Source: Oscillospiraceae bacterium (GTDB taxonomy: Bacteria > Bacillota > Clostridia > Oscillospirales > Oscillospiraceae). From it: a stretch of DNA of 64,000 bases. Below, in pieces: positions 42,337-51,500 of this stretch (positions are counted from its first letter, which is position 1; each line of letters begins with the position of its first letter). The position numbers and the translations under genes are program-made. Location: NCBI GenBank assembly GCA_031261325.1, contig JAISKH010000067.1, positions 1 through 64,000 of the forward strand. Reading direction: 5' to 3'. A model generated the notes under the pieces. The model saw only the letters and a list, made by a program, of their open reading frames with translations, had not been told where the DNA came from and ran no database searches.

Positions 42337-43020
42337 TCATTCTTCCGAGAATTGGAGCTTTCGCATCATGCCCATTTGGTAGTACTCGCCGATGCGCGTC
42401 TCACCCGTGCAGTAAGAGCAGGCGGCGGCGGGCGTTGTGAAGCGCAGACGGCGGTCGGTCAGCGCGTCTATGTCGGGCGCGTCGGCGACGGTTTTGGTCA
42501 GCATGAACGCGCCCTGTCCCGTTATGCCGTTGATGAAGAATATGCGCGCCTTCGAGTTAACTTGGCGCACGCTCCAACCGAACACCTCGCGCTCGGCTTG
42601 CGACACTATGTCGCCCTTTGTGACGACTACGACGTCCGCGAGCTTCAGCATGGGTCCGATTTTGCGCGGAGTGTGCACGCCGGACAGGCAGTCCACGACG
42701 CACACGCCGGGAACGCCCGTAATGTGCGGGCTGCAACGGTTGCAGAGTCCCGCGCTCTCGGTTATGAGTACGTCAAGCTCATTGCGCAGTCCCCAACGGT
42801 GGCATTCTTCGACGTTGTTGACAAAGAAGTGGTCGGGGCAGAACTTGCCGGACAGACCGACTTCGACGGGTATGCCCGCGTCCTCGTACCGCGCCTTGTC
42901 AAAGCTTGTCAGGCAGTCGAATTTCACGACGCCGACGCGCAAGCCAAGCCCCTCCGCAATACGCAGTATCACGGAGGTCTTGCCTGACGACGGCGGTCCC
43001 GCCACGGTTATCATTTTCAT
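42337..43020 (-). CDS. HypB/UreG/CobW-like GTPase
   Basis: The protein has 227 residues. P-loop GPPSSGKTSVILRIAEGLGL, a switch region with FDCLTSFD, VLITESAGLCNRCSPH and the G4-like VVVTKGDIVSQAE. Cysteine motifs CNRC and CSYCTGE could hold a metal. Relatives insert nickel or cobalt into enzymes or chelates. Here it accompanies a DUF364 protein and an ABC ATPase with DUF1858, which I infer form one metal-delivery machine. The ATG is fixed by the P-loop position. Confidence 0.85.
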   Translation of the reverse strand: MKMITVAGPPSSGKTSVILRIAEGLGLRVGVVKFDCLTSFDKARYEDAGIPVEVGLSGKFCPDHFFVNNVEECHRWGLRNELDVLITESAGLCNRCSPHITGVPGVCVVDCLSGVHTPRKIGPMLKLADVVVVTKGDIVSQAEREVFGWSVRQVNSKARIFFINGITGQGAFMLTKTVADAPDIDALTDRRLRFTTPAAACSYCTGETRIGEYYQMGMMRKLQFSEE

Positions 43021-43077
43021 GTTATTATGGCTCCTTTGAAATGTCCGCGGCGGAACCGCGCGTCGTTTTGTGCGTGA

Positions 43078-44208
43078 TTATTCCGCGCCCAGGAACGCGC
43101 CGACTTCCTCCGGCGTAAGCTCATAGCCGTAGAACTGCTCGTAGTACTCGGCGATTTCGGCGTTAATGTCAAACGTCGCGTAGTCGGGGTACAGGTTGTA
43201 GGTCAGCCAGATAAGCCCGAGGTAGCGATTGATTGACGGAGGGCTGCCCATCCAGTTATAGGGTCCCTGCGGCACTATGAGGTACTGCGCATTCGCGATT
43301 GCGTCAAGCTGCTGCCACGTCGGGTCGGCAAGCGCCGCCGCCGCGTCCACGTCGGGCGCGAAGATGATGAACGCGGGGTTCCAGAGCGCGATTTGCTCCA
43401 AGTCCGTCTCGTTGCCGCTGCCCTTGGAGGACACTTCATCGACGACGGCGGCGTTCTCCGTCAGCCAGTCGATAACCTCGCTGTGGAACGAGCCTTTGGC
43501 GAGAACGTTTGTGCCCGCGCTGCCGACGAGATAGAGCGTCGTGACCTTATTGTCGCCGACCTGCGCCATTACGTCGTTCGTCTGCGCGAGAATCTTCTCG
43601 CAATAGAGCGCAAGCTCTTCGCCGCGCTCCTCGCGTCCGAGCAGTATTCCGAGCTGGCGGAACGCGTCGGGCGCGGAGTTCAGCGTCGCGGTGATGTGCA
43701 CGGCGGGGATTGCGAGCGAGGTTGTGATGCTGTCCATGTCCTCGACGATTGTCTTTTTCGGCTCGCCGACGTCAATTACGACGTCGGGGTTAATCGACGC
43801 GATTGTCTCAAGGTTCAAGTCCGCCGAGCCGTAGAACTGACCGACGACGGGCAGACCCGTTACCGACGCGGGAATGTACTTCGACTGGTCGTCCGAGTAC
43901 TCGGACGCGATTGAAACCATGAGGTCGGGCGCGATTGCGAGCAGGAACATCTGCGCCAGCGCGCCGGAGGGCGAAATTTTCGTTATGACGGCGGGCACTT
44001 CGACCGTGCGCTCAACGCTGTCGGTGAAGGTTCTTGTGTCGCCCGCTATCGGCGGTTCGGGGTCTTCAAGCTCTATCGTGGGGGATTCGGAGACGACGGG
44101 GGCTTCGGTCGCGGGGGCTTCGGACGCGGCGGGAGGCGTTGTGCCGCATGACGCAAGGAGCGACAGGCACATTATGAGTGCAAGTATGAGTGCTAGGGAT
44201 TTCTTCAT
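43078..44208 (-). CDS. Iron-chelate/cobalamin-type substrate-binding lipoprotein
   Basis: The protein has about 376 residues. Signal peptide with lipobox (LLASCGTT), Thr/Glu/Pro linker, then a class III binding fold: RTFTDSVERTVEVPAVITKI, INPDVVIDVGEPKK and the C-terminal WMGSPPSINRYLGLIWLTYN. It captures a metal complex outside the cell for the FecCD permease encoded downstream in the operon order ATPase-permease. ATG 44208 follows AAAGGATTG. There is a gap of 86 bases to the ATPase gene. The ligand could be a siderophore, corrinoid or tungstate-like anion. Confidence 0.9.
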   Translation of the reverse strand: MKKSLALILALIMCLSLLASCGTTPPAASEAPATEAPVVSESPTIELEDPEPPIAGDTRTFTDSVERTVEVPAVITKISPSGALAQMFLLAIAPDLMVSIASEYSDDQSKYIPASVTGLPVVGQFYGSADLNLETIASINPDVVIDVGEPKKTIVEDMDSITTSLAIPAVHITATLNSAPDAFRQLGILLGREERGEELALYCEKILAQTNDVMAQVGDNKVTTLYLVGSAGTNVLAKGSFHSEVIDWLTENAAVVDEVSSKGSGNETDLEQIALWNPAFIIFAPDVDAAAALADPTWQQLDAIANAQYLIVPQGPYNWMGSPPSINRYLGLIWLTYNLYPDYATFDINAEIAEYYEQFYGYELTPEEVGAFLGAE

Positions 44209-44294
44209 TTGGTTCAATCCTTTCAATTTTAAGGTCGTTTGGGTTGCTTATAGTCAACGTGTCTCGAGCCACGTTCGCTACCTTAAGTTAACGG

Positions 44295-45071
44295 CTACAG
44301 CAATGGTTCGCAGCGGATTGCGCCGCTTTCGGAGCGCGTCAGGCGCACGGTCACGCCGTAAAGGTCGTGTATGAGTTGCTCCGTAACTACTTCGTCGGGC
44401 TTGCCGTCCGCCGCGACCTTGCCGCCGACGAGCGCGAGAACGCGCGCGGCGAACAGGAACGCGTGGTCGGGGTTGTGCGTGGACTGAATGACGGTCAACC
44501 CCTCGCGCGTCAGGTCGCGCACGCGGGCTAGGACGCGGAGTTGGTTGCCGTAATCGAGGTTCGCCGTCGGCTCGTCCATTATCACAACGTCGGCGTTCTG
44601 CGCAAGGGCGCGCGCTATGAGCGTTAGCTGCCGTTCGCCGCCCGATATTTGCAGGTAACCGCGCGTGCGCAGGTGCGATATGCCGACGCGCTCCAGCGCT
44701 TCCTCCGCGATTTGCATTTGCTCCGCGCCCGGGGCGGACAACCCGCCGACGCGCGCCGTCGTGCCCATGAGCACCATGTCGAACACGCTGTAATTAAACG
44801 TCGGCGCGTGCGACTGCGGCACGTAGGCTATTTTGAGCGCAAGCTCGCGCGCGGGGTATTCGGCGACGGGCTTGCCGTCGAGAAGTACCGCGCCGTACTG
44901 CGGCTTCGCCAGTCCGAGTATGCAGTTGAACAGGGTGGATTTGCCCACGCCGTTCGGTCCCAGTACGCACAGCAGCTCGCCGTTCGACGCGGAGAACGAC
45001 ACGCCGTCCAAAACCAAATGGTCGCCGTAAGAGAATGATAAATCTTTAACGTCAATGCTCGTCCCGCTCAC
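44295..45071 (-). CDS. ABC transporter ATP-binding protein (FecE/BtuD type)
   Basis: The protein has about 258 residues. Walker A GPNGVGKSTLF, signature ISGGERQLTLIARALAQ, Walker B VVIMDEPTANLDYGNQ and switch His QSTHNPDHA match the iron-complex importer ATPases. A TTG at 45089 is inside an AATTGTCAA repeat, so I prefer GTG at 45071, preceded by AGGA. It works with the permease upstream in the operon and the lipoprotein downstream. Confidence 0.9.
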   Translation of the reverse strand: MSGTSIDVKDLSFSYGDHLVLDGVSFSASNGELLCVLGPNGVGKSTLFNCILGLAKPQYGAVLLDGKPVAEYPARELALKIAYVPQSHAPTFNYSVFDMVLMGTTARVGGLSAPGAEQMQIAEEALERVGISHLRTRGYLQISGGERQLTLIARALAQNADVVIMDEPTANLDYGNQLRVLARVRDLTREGLTVIQSTHNPDHAFLFAARVLALVGGKVAADGKPDEVVTEQLIHDLYGVTVRLTRSESGAIRCEPLL

Positions 45072-45100
45072 CCCCGTCCTAATTGTCAACTGTCAATTGA

Positions 45101-46135
45101 CTAAACTGTTTCTTTCTTCCGCGTTATCAGCCAGATGAAGAACGGCGCGCCGATTACCGACGTTAGTATGCCGATTGGGATTTCCGTTTTCAGCAGGTTG
45201 CGGGACACATTATCGACGATGAGCAGGAAAATCGCGCCGCCGAGCATACTCGCGGGGAGTAGGTGCCGATAATTGTTGCCGACGAGCCGCCGCATGAGGT
45301 GCGGCACGACAAGCCCCACCCAGCCGATTAAGCCGGAGACGGAAACGCTCGCCGCCGTGACAAGCGTCGCGCAGACGATTACCGTTACGCGGACGAACGA
45401 GACGTTAACGCCCATGCTGCGCGCTTCGCTGTCCGACAGCGTCAGCAGGTTGATGCGCCAGCGCAGGAGCAGGAGAGGGATAAGTCCGATTGCCATTGGG
45501 AACGCGGCGAACAGGACGTTTTCGGGCTTCGTCTTGGAGAGACTGCCCATCAGCCAGAACGTGATTTCGGGCAGAACGTCGTTCGGGTCGGCGACGAGCT
45601 TTATGAACGAGGTCGCCGCGTTGCAGAGGGAGGACACCATTATGCCCGCGAGGATTATGCGGAGCACGCGGTTGCCGCGCGCGCTGTTGGATATGAGCAT
45701 GACGAGCGATATTGTGAGCAGGCTCGCGCCGAAAGCGAAGAGCATGACCATTTTTGCGGAAAGCTCAAGCAGGATTGCGAGTGCCGCGCCCGCCGCCGCG
45801 CCCGAGCTTGCGCCCAGAATGTCGGGCGCCGCCATCGGGTTTTGGAACACGCCCTGATACGCCGCGCCCGCGACGCTAAGACAGCAGCCGACCATGCAGG
45901 CGAGCAGCACGCGCGGGAGACGCACGTTGAACAGGATTGCGCGGAGCTGCTCCGTTATGTCGGCGGATTTTTCGAGTTTGAACAGCTTTTCGCCGAGCGC
46001 GGTCAGCAGCTCGCGCGGCGATATGGGGAATCTGCCGAGAGCGAACGAGATGAGCACGCAGACGACGAGTATCGCCGCCATGACCGCGACAAGCAGCGAA
46101 TAGCCGCGCAATTTTTGCTTTTCCGTCGCCCTCAT
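45101..46135 (-). CDS. FecCD-family ABC permease
   Basis: The protein has 344 residues and about ten membrane segments. FALGRFPISPRELLTAL, RLPRVLLACMVGCCLSVAGA, YQGVFQNPMAAPDILGASSG and VSGLIGWVGLVVPHLMRRLV are the hallmark segments of BtuC/FhuB-type permeases. It forms a homodimeric channel for siderophores, haem or corrinoids. It lies 24 bases after the methyltransferase gene, so transcription probably comes from the promoter at 47.35 kb. Confidence 0.93.
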   Translation of the reverse strand: MRATEKQKLRGYSLLVAVMAAILVVCVLISFALGRFPISPRELLTALGEKLFKLEKSADITEQLRAILFNVRLPRVLLACMVGCCLSVAGAAYQGVFQNPMAAPDILGASSGAAAGAALAILLELSAKMVMLFAFGASLLTISLVMLISNSARGNRVLRIILAGIMVSSLCNAATSFIKLVADPNDVLPEITFWLMGSLSKTKPENVLFAAFPMAIGLIPLLLLRWRINLLTLSDSEARSMGVNVSFVRVTVIVCATLVTAASVSVSGLIGWVGLVVPHLMRRLVGNNYRHLLPASMLGGAIFLLIVDNVSRNLLKTEIPIGILTSVIGAPFFIWLITRKKETV

Positions 46136-46159
46136 CTCCGTTCCGCGTTTTGTCTGTCG

Positions 46160-47056
46160 TTAATTGCGCGTATCGCGCACGCGCACGTCCCAGAGCACAC
46201 CGCCGTAGCGGTACACGCTGTGGCGCGGGGTCGCGCCGTGCTTTTCTAGGTAGCTCTGAACGCGGAGAATGTCATCGCGCTCATACGCGCCGCAGCGGGA
46301 GGCTATGCGCTCCGCCGCTTCGTAGGTCGCGGGGATTATCTCGTCGCGCGCGTCCTCGTAATAGCTCGTTTCGGGGTAATATCCCATGAACCAGAGGAGA
46401 TTCAGCAGCGCGTAAAACCCCGCGCCGTCCAGTCGCGGCTTGCGCCGAACGCCGAACACATCCTGCGACACGCGCTCCACAAGCTCGTCCGACGTGTGGA
46501 CAAAGCTCGCGTTGTAGCAATACGCGCGGGACATGGCGATTAGCTTTTCAAGGCAACCGTGCCCTGACGCGGCGGGCGTTATCGACGTGAACACAAGGTC
46601 GTAGCTGCGTTCGAGCTTTGCCTCCGCAACGTCGAGCGCGAGGAAGTCGCATGTTTGGAAGTCCGCGTTCGTAACCCCGCGCGACGCCGCGTGCTCCGCC
46701 GCGAACTCCATGAAGCGCGCGGAGTAGTCCATGCCCGTCGCGTGCTTCGCGGTTTTCGCGAACTCGGCGACGAACAGCCCGGGTCCGCAGCCTATGTCAA
46801 CGACGGTTTCGCTCGCCGTGAGCAGTCCGCGCCCGCGCAGGTACGCCGCCGTCGCGCGTACTCTGTCGTGCATCGTGTCGGCGCGGAGTGATTCGCGCTT
46901 GCCCGCGTCCGCGTCGCCGAGGTCGGAAATCCATTCCTCCGCGCGGCGGTCCCAAATCTCGGGCGAGTGCGGCACGGGCGAATCGCCGCGCGCGCGCCAC
47001 AGCGAGCGGAAGTATTCAAGGTCGCGATTTACGTCGTATGTATTATCTTGAGACAT
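46160..47056 (-). CDS. SAM-dependent methyltransferase associated with metal-chelate importer
   Basis: The protein has 298 residues. Motif I ETVVDIGCGPGLFVAEFAKT near residue 85, DLVFTSITPAASGHGCLEKL later. The N-terminal helical region (DVNRDLEYFRSLWRARGDSP, EIWDRRAEEW) is seen in methyltransferases beside FecCD importers in anaerobes, to my recollection. It is the first gene of the cluster and follows a structured leader and terminator. Its substrate may be the imported ligand. The ATG at 47056 has AAGAGGTG ahead of it, just beyond the terminator. Confidence 0.82.
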   Translation of the reverse strand: MSQDNTYDVNRDLEYFRSLWRARGDSPVPHSPEIWDRRAEEWISDLGDADAGKRESLRADTMHDRVRATAAYLRGRGLLTASETVVDIGCGPGLFVAEFAKTAKHATGMDYSARFMEFAAEHAASRGVTNADFQTCDFLALDVAEAKLERSYDLVFTSITPAASGHGCLEKLIAMSRAYCYNASFVHTSDELVERVSQDVFGVRRKPRLDGAGFYALLNLLWFMGYYPETSYYEDARDEIIPATYEAAERIASRCGAYERDDILRVQSYLEKHGATPRHSVYRYGGVLWDVRVRDTRN

Positions 47057-47082
47057 TATTTCACCTCTTAAAATTCAGCACG

Positions 47083-47118
47083 AAAAATAAACGTCGGCTT
47101 GTCCAAAAAGACAAGCCG
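47083..47118 (-). terminator. Terminator hairpin in the leader of the metal cluster
   Basis: On the minus strand CGGCTTGTC-TTTTTG-GACAAGCCG is followed by ACG and a T-rich run. It lies between the promoter and the first gene, so it must be conditional or leaky for the cluster to be expressed. Confidence 0.82.
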
Positions 47119-47344
47119 CCGCGTTTTCAGCATTCGCAAGTTGCCCGCACATGTTCAAACAAATTGCAAGGCTTGCGTTTCGGCGACCTTTCGTGTCCTT
47201 TTCGGTGCGGCTTATTGAGCCGATAGAAGGCCGCGCCGTTTTCGGCGCGCCCCGTGAAGCGCGGCGTTAACTCGCGCTTCAGGCCGTGAAGTCATGGGTG
47301 TTACCCGTTAGACCGCGCGGCTCGGAAGAAAGTCCTGTTCAATT
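47119..47344 (-). ncRNA. Candidate structured leader RNA (riboswitch-like), family not recognised
   Basis: Transcription from the promoter at 47351-47379 would give about 225 nt of non-coding RNA before the terminator. It holds clear stems: GAAGCGCG/CGCGCTTC, GCGCCG-AAAA-CGGCGC, CGGGT-AAC-ACCC and CGCAAG/CTTGCG. AGCCGC near the 5' end can pair with GCGGCT in the terminator's first arm, so an antiterminator is possible. I compared it from memory with cobalamin, Moco, SAM, TPP, FMN, T-box and RNase P signatures and found no match. Confidence 0.6.
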
Positions 47345-47350
47345 GGGGGT

Positions 47351-47379
47351 ATTGTACCATGTTTCGCCCGCTAATGCAA
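47351..47379 (-). promoter_or_regulatory. Sigma-A promoter of the leader RNA and metal cluster
   Basis: On the minus strand TTGCAT (47379-47374), a 17-base spacer and TACAAT (47356-47351). Confidence 0.75.
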
Positions 47380-47408
47380 GCGCGAAAATCGCGGCTTTCA
47401 CTTTTTGC

Positions 47409-47987
47409 TTATTTCGCAAGGCGTTCGAGCAGCCAGACGACGTTCTCACCCAGACGGGTCATTGTGCGGATTCCCTCCGCGTCGCGCTCGTAGTCGCCCA
47501 ACTCGCGCGCGAGACTCATGTTCCAATAGCTGCTGCCGGGGACTACCATGTCGTTGATGAGGAAGAAGTGGTTTATTGAGTCCAGCGTGTGTATCCCGCC
47601 CGCGCGGCGCACCGCGCTGACCGCCGCGCCGACCTTGCGGCTGAAGCGTTTACCGTCGCGCCCGGCGATGAAGCCCGTGCGGTCGATGACGGCTTTCAGC
47701 TCGGGCGTTAGGTCGGAGAAGTACGTGGGCGAGCCGAGGATTATCGCGTCCGCCGCCGCCATTTTGGGGTAAAGCTCGTTAACCCAGTCGTCCGTGGCGC
47801 ACCTGCCGATGTGCGCGCCGCACGCCCCGCAAGCGACGCACCCGCGCACGGGTTTGCCGCCGACGTGGACGGTTTCCGTTTCAATTCCCGCCGCGCGGCA
47901 CACGCCCAGAACGGTTTCGAGCATGTGCGCCGTGTTCCCTTCCGCACGCGGGCTGCCGTTTATCGCCAGTACCTTAAGCTGCGGCAT
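47409..47987 (-). CDS. Flavodoxin-fold NAD(P)H-dependent FMN reductase / iron-sulfur flavoprotein
   Basis: The protein has 192 residues. FMN phosphate loop INGSPRAEGNTAHMLETVL, a Cys cluster (GCVACGACGAHIGRC) suited to a [4Fe-4S] site, and LGSPTYFSDLTPELKAVIDR. It is related to the iron-sulfur flavoproteins of anaerobes that scavenge oxygen species or shuttle electrons. It has its own promoter region upstream and is not part of the metal cluster, whose promoter lies just beyond its stop. Confidence 0.87.
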   Translation of the reverse strand: MPQLKVLAINGSPRAEGNTAHMLETVLGVCRAAGIETETVHVGGKPVRGCVACGACGAHIGRCATDDWVNELYPKMAAADAIILGSPTYFSDLTPELKAVIDRTGFIAGRDGKRFSRKVGAAVSAVRRAGGIHTLDSINHFFLINDMVVPGSSYWNMSLARELGDYERDAEGIRTMTRLGENVVWLLERLAK

Positions 47988-48519
47988 TGTATTGCCCCCT
48001 TGTTATTAGATTATAGAGTTGTTGACGGGTTGATTATACCACCTCAGCAACTGTTTGACCATAGGTTTGCTGTCGTACCTCGCGAAAATGTTGATTGTTT
48101 TAATATCAACGCTACGGGGCAAATTTCTCCCTTGACAGTAACTTCCCCCTATGATAAGCTACACGCAATTAAATCCTTTCTCAAGCGAGCTGCGCACTTC
48201 TAAGGGCAGAGCCTATGCCTATGAAAGCGCAGCCTGCGATATGGATACGTTCATGTCGCACGGGGTTAGCATCGGAAACGGTATGACCTTACTCTTTGTT
48301 ACAAGCGTGGGAAAAGACTTAGGCGGCGCGGCATAGCCAATTTTGGCTTGCCTATACTGTGTTTGCCCGAAAAGGGGCGGAAATGAGCGCAGTACAAATC
48401 GTTAAAGTCAAGCACCCCACGCTGTACAGCGTGGGGTGCTTTTGCGTTCCGATATAAAAGCAGATACGGCGGCACTTTAGCTTGCGGAAAAATAAAATTT
48501 ACATAAGGGGACGTAAAAA
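47988..48519. other. Long gene-free region with a terminator and a possible structured leader for the surface protein
   Basis: This 532-base stretch has no convincing gene. TTGACA stands at 48133 but a good -10 is lacking. From about 48160 to 48360 there are candidate stems (GGTTAGCATCGGAAACGGTATGACC contains a hairpin with GGAAAC loop; GCCAATTTTGGC). A strong terminator follows at 48410 and then 76 bases to the surface-protein start. The order suggests an RNA leader or a small RNA, but I recognise no known family. Confidence 0.4.
48410..48443 (+). terminator. Strong intrinsic terminator ahead of the surface-protein gene
   Basis: AGCACCCCACGCT-GTAC-AGCGTGGGGTGCT followed by TTTT. It lies upstream of the start at 48520, so it ends a separate transcript or acts as an attenuator. 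Confidence 0.9.
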
Positions 48520-51500
48520 ATGCAGAAATTGACTAAACGAACCACGGCACTCATTCTCGCGCTGCTCCTCGCGCTCATGCCGATACTGACCGGCACGAGT
48601 CTTTCGACGGATAGTACGGACGCGGAGAGTCAAATCGTCGCGTCGCCGGTCGAAGAGTTCGACGAAGCGGCGGCGGACGAGTCGGACAAAGAGCTCGCGA
48701 AACTCGTAAAGCTCACGGTGGCGGAGCTTCAGCAGTCGGAGGAGGGTGCTTTCGGAATACTTGAAGAGCCTGAACCCGAGCTTAATCCCGTGCCGCTCGG
48801 CGACGGAACGCAGGGCGCGCCATACTTGATTGCAAGCGTCGCCAACCTGCAATGGGTGAGGGCGCAAATTAACGGCACGGCGACGAACGCGGAGTTCCGC
48901 GCCAAATATTATAAGCTGACGGCTGACCTCGACATGTCCGAAGAGGAGTGGTCCCCGCTCGGCGCGGCTAACGCTACCGCTTTTTTCGGCAACTTTGACG
49001 GTAACGGCAAGGTTATCTCGAACTTGTCCGTGAGGTTGCAGACGGGTAACGTTGGCTTTTTCGGCGTGCTCAACGGCGCGACAATCACGAATTTGGCACT
49101 TGTGAATGTTGACATCTATTCAACGGCTAACATTGTCGGCGGTATTGCGGGCAACACAACGGGAACGGCTTCAACCATCGCGGGTTGCTATGTGAGCGGA
49201 AGCGTGGAGGCGGTCGGCGCAACCGCGGGCGGCATATTAGGCACGACGGCAATAGCGGTTACAATCGAAAACTGTCTCGTGGACGGAAGCGTAAAGGCCA
49301 CCACGTCTGCGGGCGGTATTCTCGGGCAGTACACGAACGGCTATCCCGTTATCGGCAGCTGCATTGTTCTGGCGTCTGTCGAAGCGACAACTAATGGCGG
49401 CGGCATTTTGGGAAATAAGAACGCCGCCGGTACTATAACAATCGAAAATTGCCGCGTTTTGAGCGGCAGCGTCACCGCCACAACCGCAACGGCAGGCGCA
49501 ATCTATGGTAACGCCGTCGGCACGGGGAGCTTGAACATCTCCGACGTAAGCGCGTGGAAAGGGCTTGTTCTTGCGGGAGTGCCTTTGAAAGAAATTCTGT
49601 ACGGCGAGCCGCTTTTCAACAACGATAAGAACGGCGGGATTGTGTTGAGCTGGACGCTTGCAACGGCAAGCGGTTGGCCGCAAAGCTTGCGGCAGGGCGT
49701 ATGGAGCTATGCGGCGGGGAGCTTACCCGTACTTGCGTATCTGACGGACACACTTTCCGATGATTTCCCCGCGTACATGTCGGACTACCTGACCGCGCCG
49801 GGCGACGCGGACAAAACCGCGTTGCAGGCCGCTATTAACTCGGCGGAAACGCTGCAAGCCTTACAGTATCCCGATGAGTGGAATAGTTTTCAAACGGTTT
49901 TGGCGAGAGTGAAAATCGTGTCTGCCGACAGCGAGTCTTCTCAGGCGGAGCTTGACGCGGCGACGACGGAGCTTGAAGCCGCCGTCGGGCTGTTGAAAAG
50001 CCGCAACGCGCTTGAGTTGGAGGGCGACGGCACGGCTGAAGCTCCGTTCCTGATTGGTAACGCCGAGCTTTTGCAGAAGATGAACCGCCTGATTAACTCT
50101 TCCGACGCAACGGTGCGGGACGCTTATCGGGGCAAGCACTATAAGTTGACGGCCGATATTGACATGAGCGGCATTGAGTGGTTGCCGCTCGGCAGAACCG
50201 AAGCCGCGGCATTTACGGGCGTTTTTGACGGCGATGGTCAAAGCATATCCAATCTGTCGGTAAGCGTCGGCACGGGCGCGGCGATGTTCAGCTATATCAG
50301 CGACGCGACTATCAGAAATTTAACGCTTGAAAATTGCCGAACTGAAGCCACGCAATACGGCTACGCGGCGTTTCTTGCCGCAAACGCGACAAGTACGGCG
50401 ACCGGTACTGTTACAATTGCGAACTGCCGCCTTAGCGGAACGGTATCCGCCGCATACACCAACGCTTTCGCGGCGGGTATCATTTCGCAGGTGACTAATG
50501 CCACGCTCGAAATTACGGATTGCTATGTCAGCGGTTCAATCATCGGCGACGGCAGTTATGTCGGCGGTATTGTCGCCCGTGTTGACGATTCCGCCGTAAA
50601 CATCAGCGGTTGCACCGTGGCGGCGGATATTCGCGGCGGAAGCTCGTATGCGGGCGGCATTATCGGGTTGGTTTATACCAGAGCTACAGCGGGGGCAAAG
50701 GGCACCGCGACGATAACCGACTGCCACGTGACCATGAACGGAGAGCAGAGTATCTCCGCAACCGAGTACGCGGGCGGCATCGTCGGTTCTGCCGGATACA
50801 CCGGAACCGCGAAGAGCATAACGATTGACAGCTGCACCGTAACGGGCGGGTCGATAATTGCAATCGGCGCGACAGTCGCGCTTTCGCCCGCGGGCGGAAT
50901 TGTGGGAAATATAGCGAACGTGATGACGGCGAAGATAACAAATTGTTACGCGGAAACAACCATTGAGGTCGGGAAACAGGCCGGCGGAGGTCTGGTAGGT
51001 TATTTCCCCACAAGCACAAGCAGCACAGGCGTGTTGACTATTGAAAAAAGCGGCTTTAACGGTACCGTGAACTCCGGCGCAGCTACATACGTAGGCGGTT
51101 TGGTCGGTTACGGCGGCAGGCTCACCATTTCCGACTGCTTCATCGGCGGCGAAATAATCGGCGGCAGTCGTGTCGGCGGCTTCATTGGCTACGTGCCGAA
51201 CGTCGGCGCGAACCGAGAGACACGTATCGAAAACAGTTACAGCACAGCTAATGTATACGGAACGTCAACAGTCGGCGGCGTATTGGGAGAGCAGGCAACG
51301 AATGACGCGGGAATATTCACCGTGAAAGGCGTGCGGGTTGTCGGCAAAACCGTGACGCGTTACGGCTTGAGCACGGGCGTTACGTTTGGCGCGTTGAGCG
51401 GCGACGCAAGATTCCACACGGCAAACTATGTCCAGAAAGACACTTACGCGTGGCCGGGTCTTACGCTTGACAGGAAATTCTTATCGAACATGAGCGCAGC

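Noticed and set aside
47119..47344. RNase P RNA, SRP RNA, T-box or cobalamin riboswitch as identity of the leader RNA
   Set aside because: The plus strand has AGAAAGTCC and GGCTTAT, which recall RNase P, but in the wrong order and strand relative to the promoter and terminator. The T-box core, B12 box and SRP loop sequence are absent.
48151..48336. A 61-codon frame (MISYTQLNPF...) in the gap before the surface protein
   Set aside because: There is no ribosome-binding site, the composition is unlike neighbouring genes, and it overlaps the possible structured RNA. I did not keep it as a gene.
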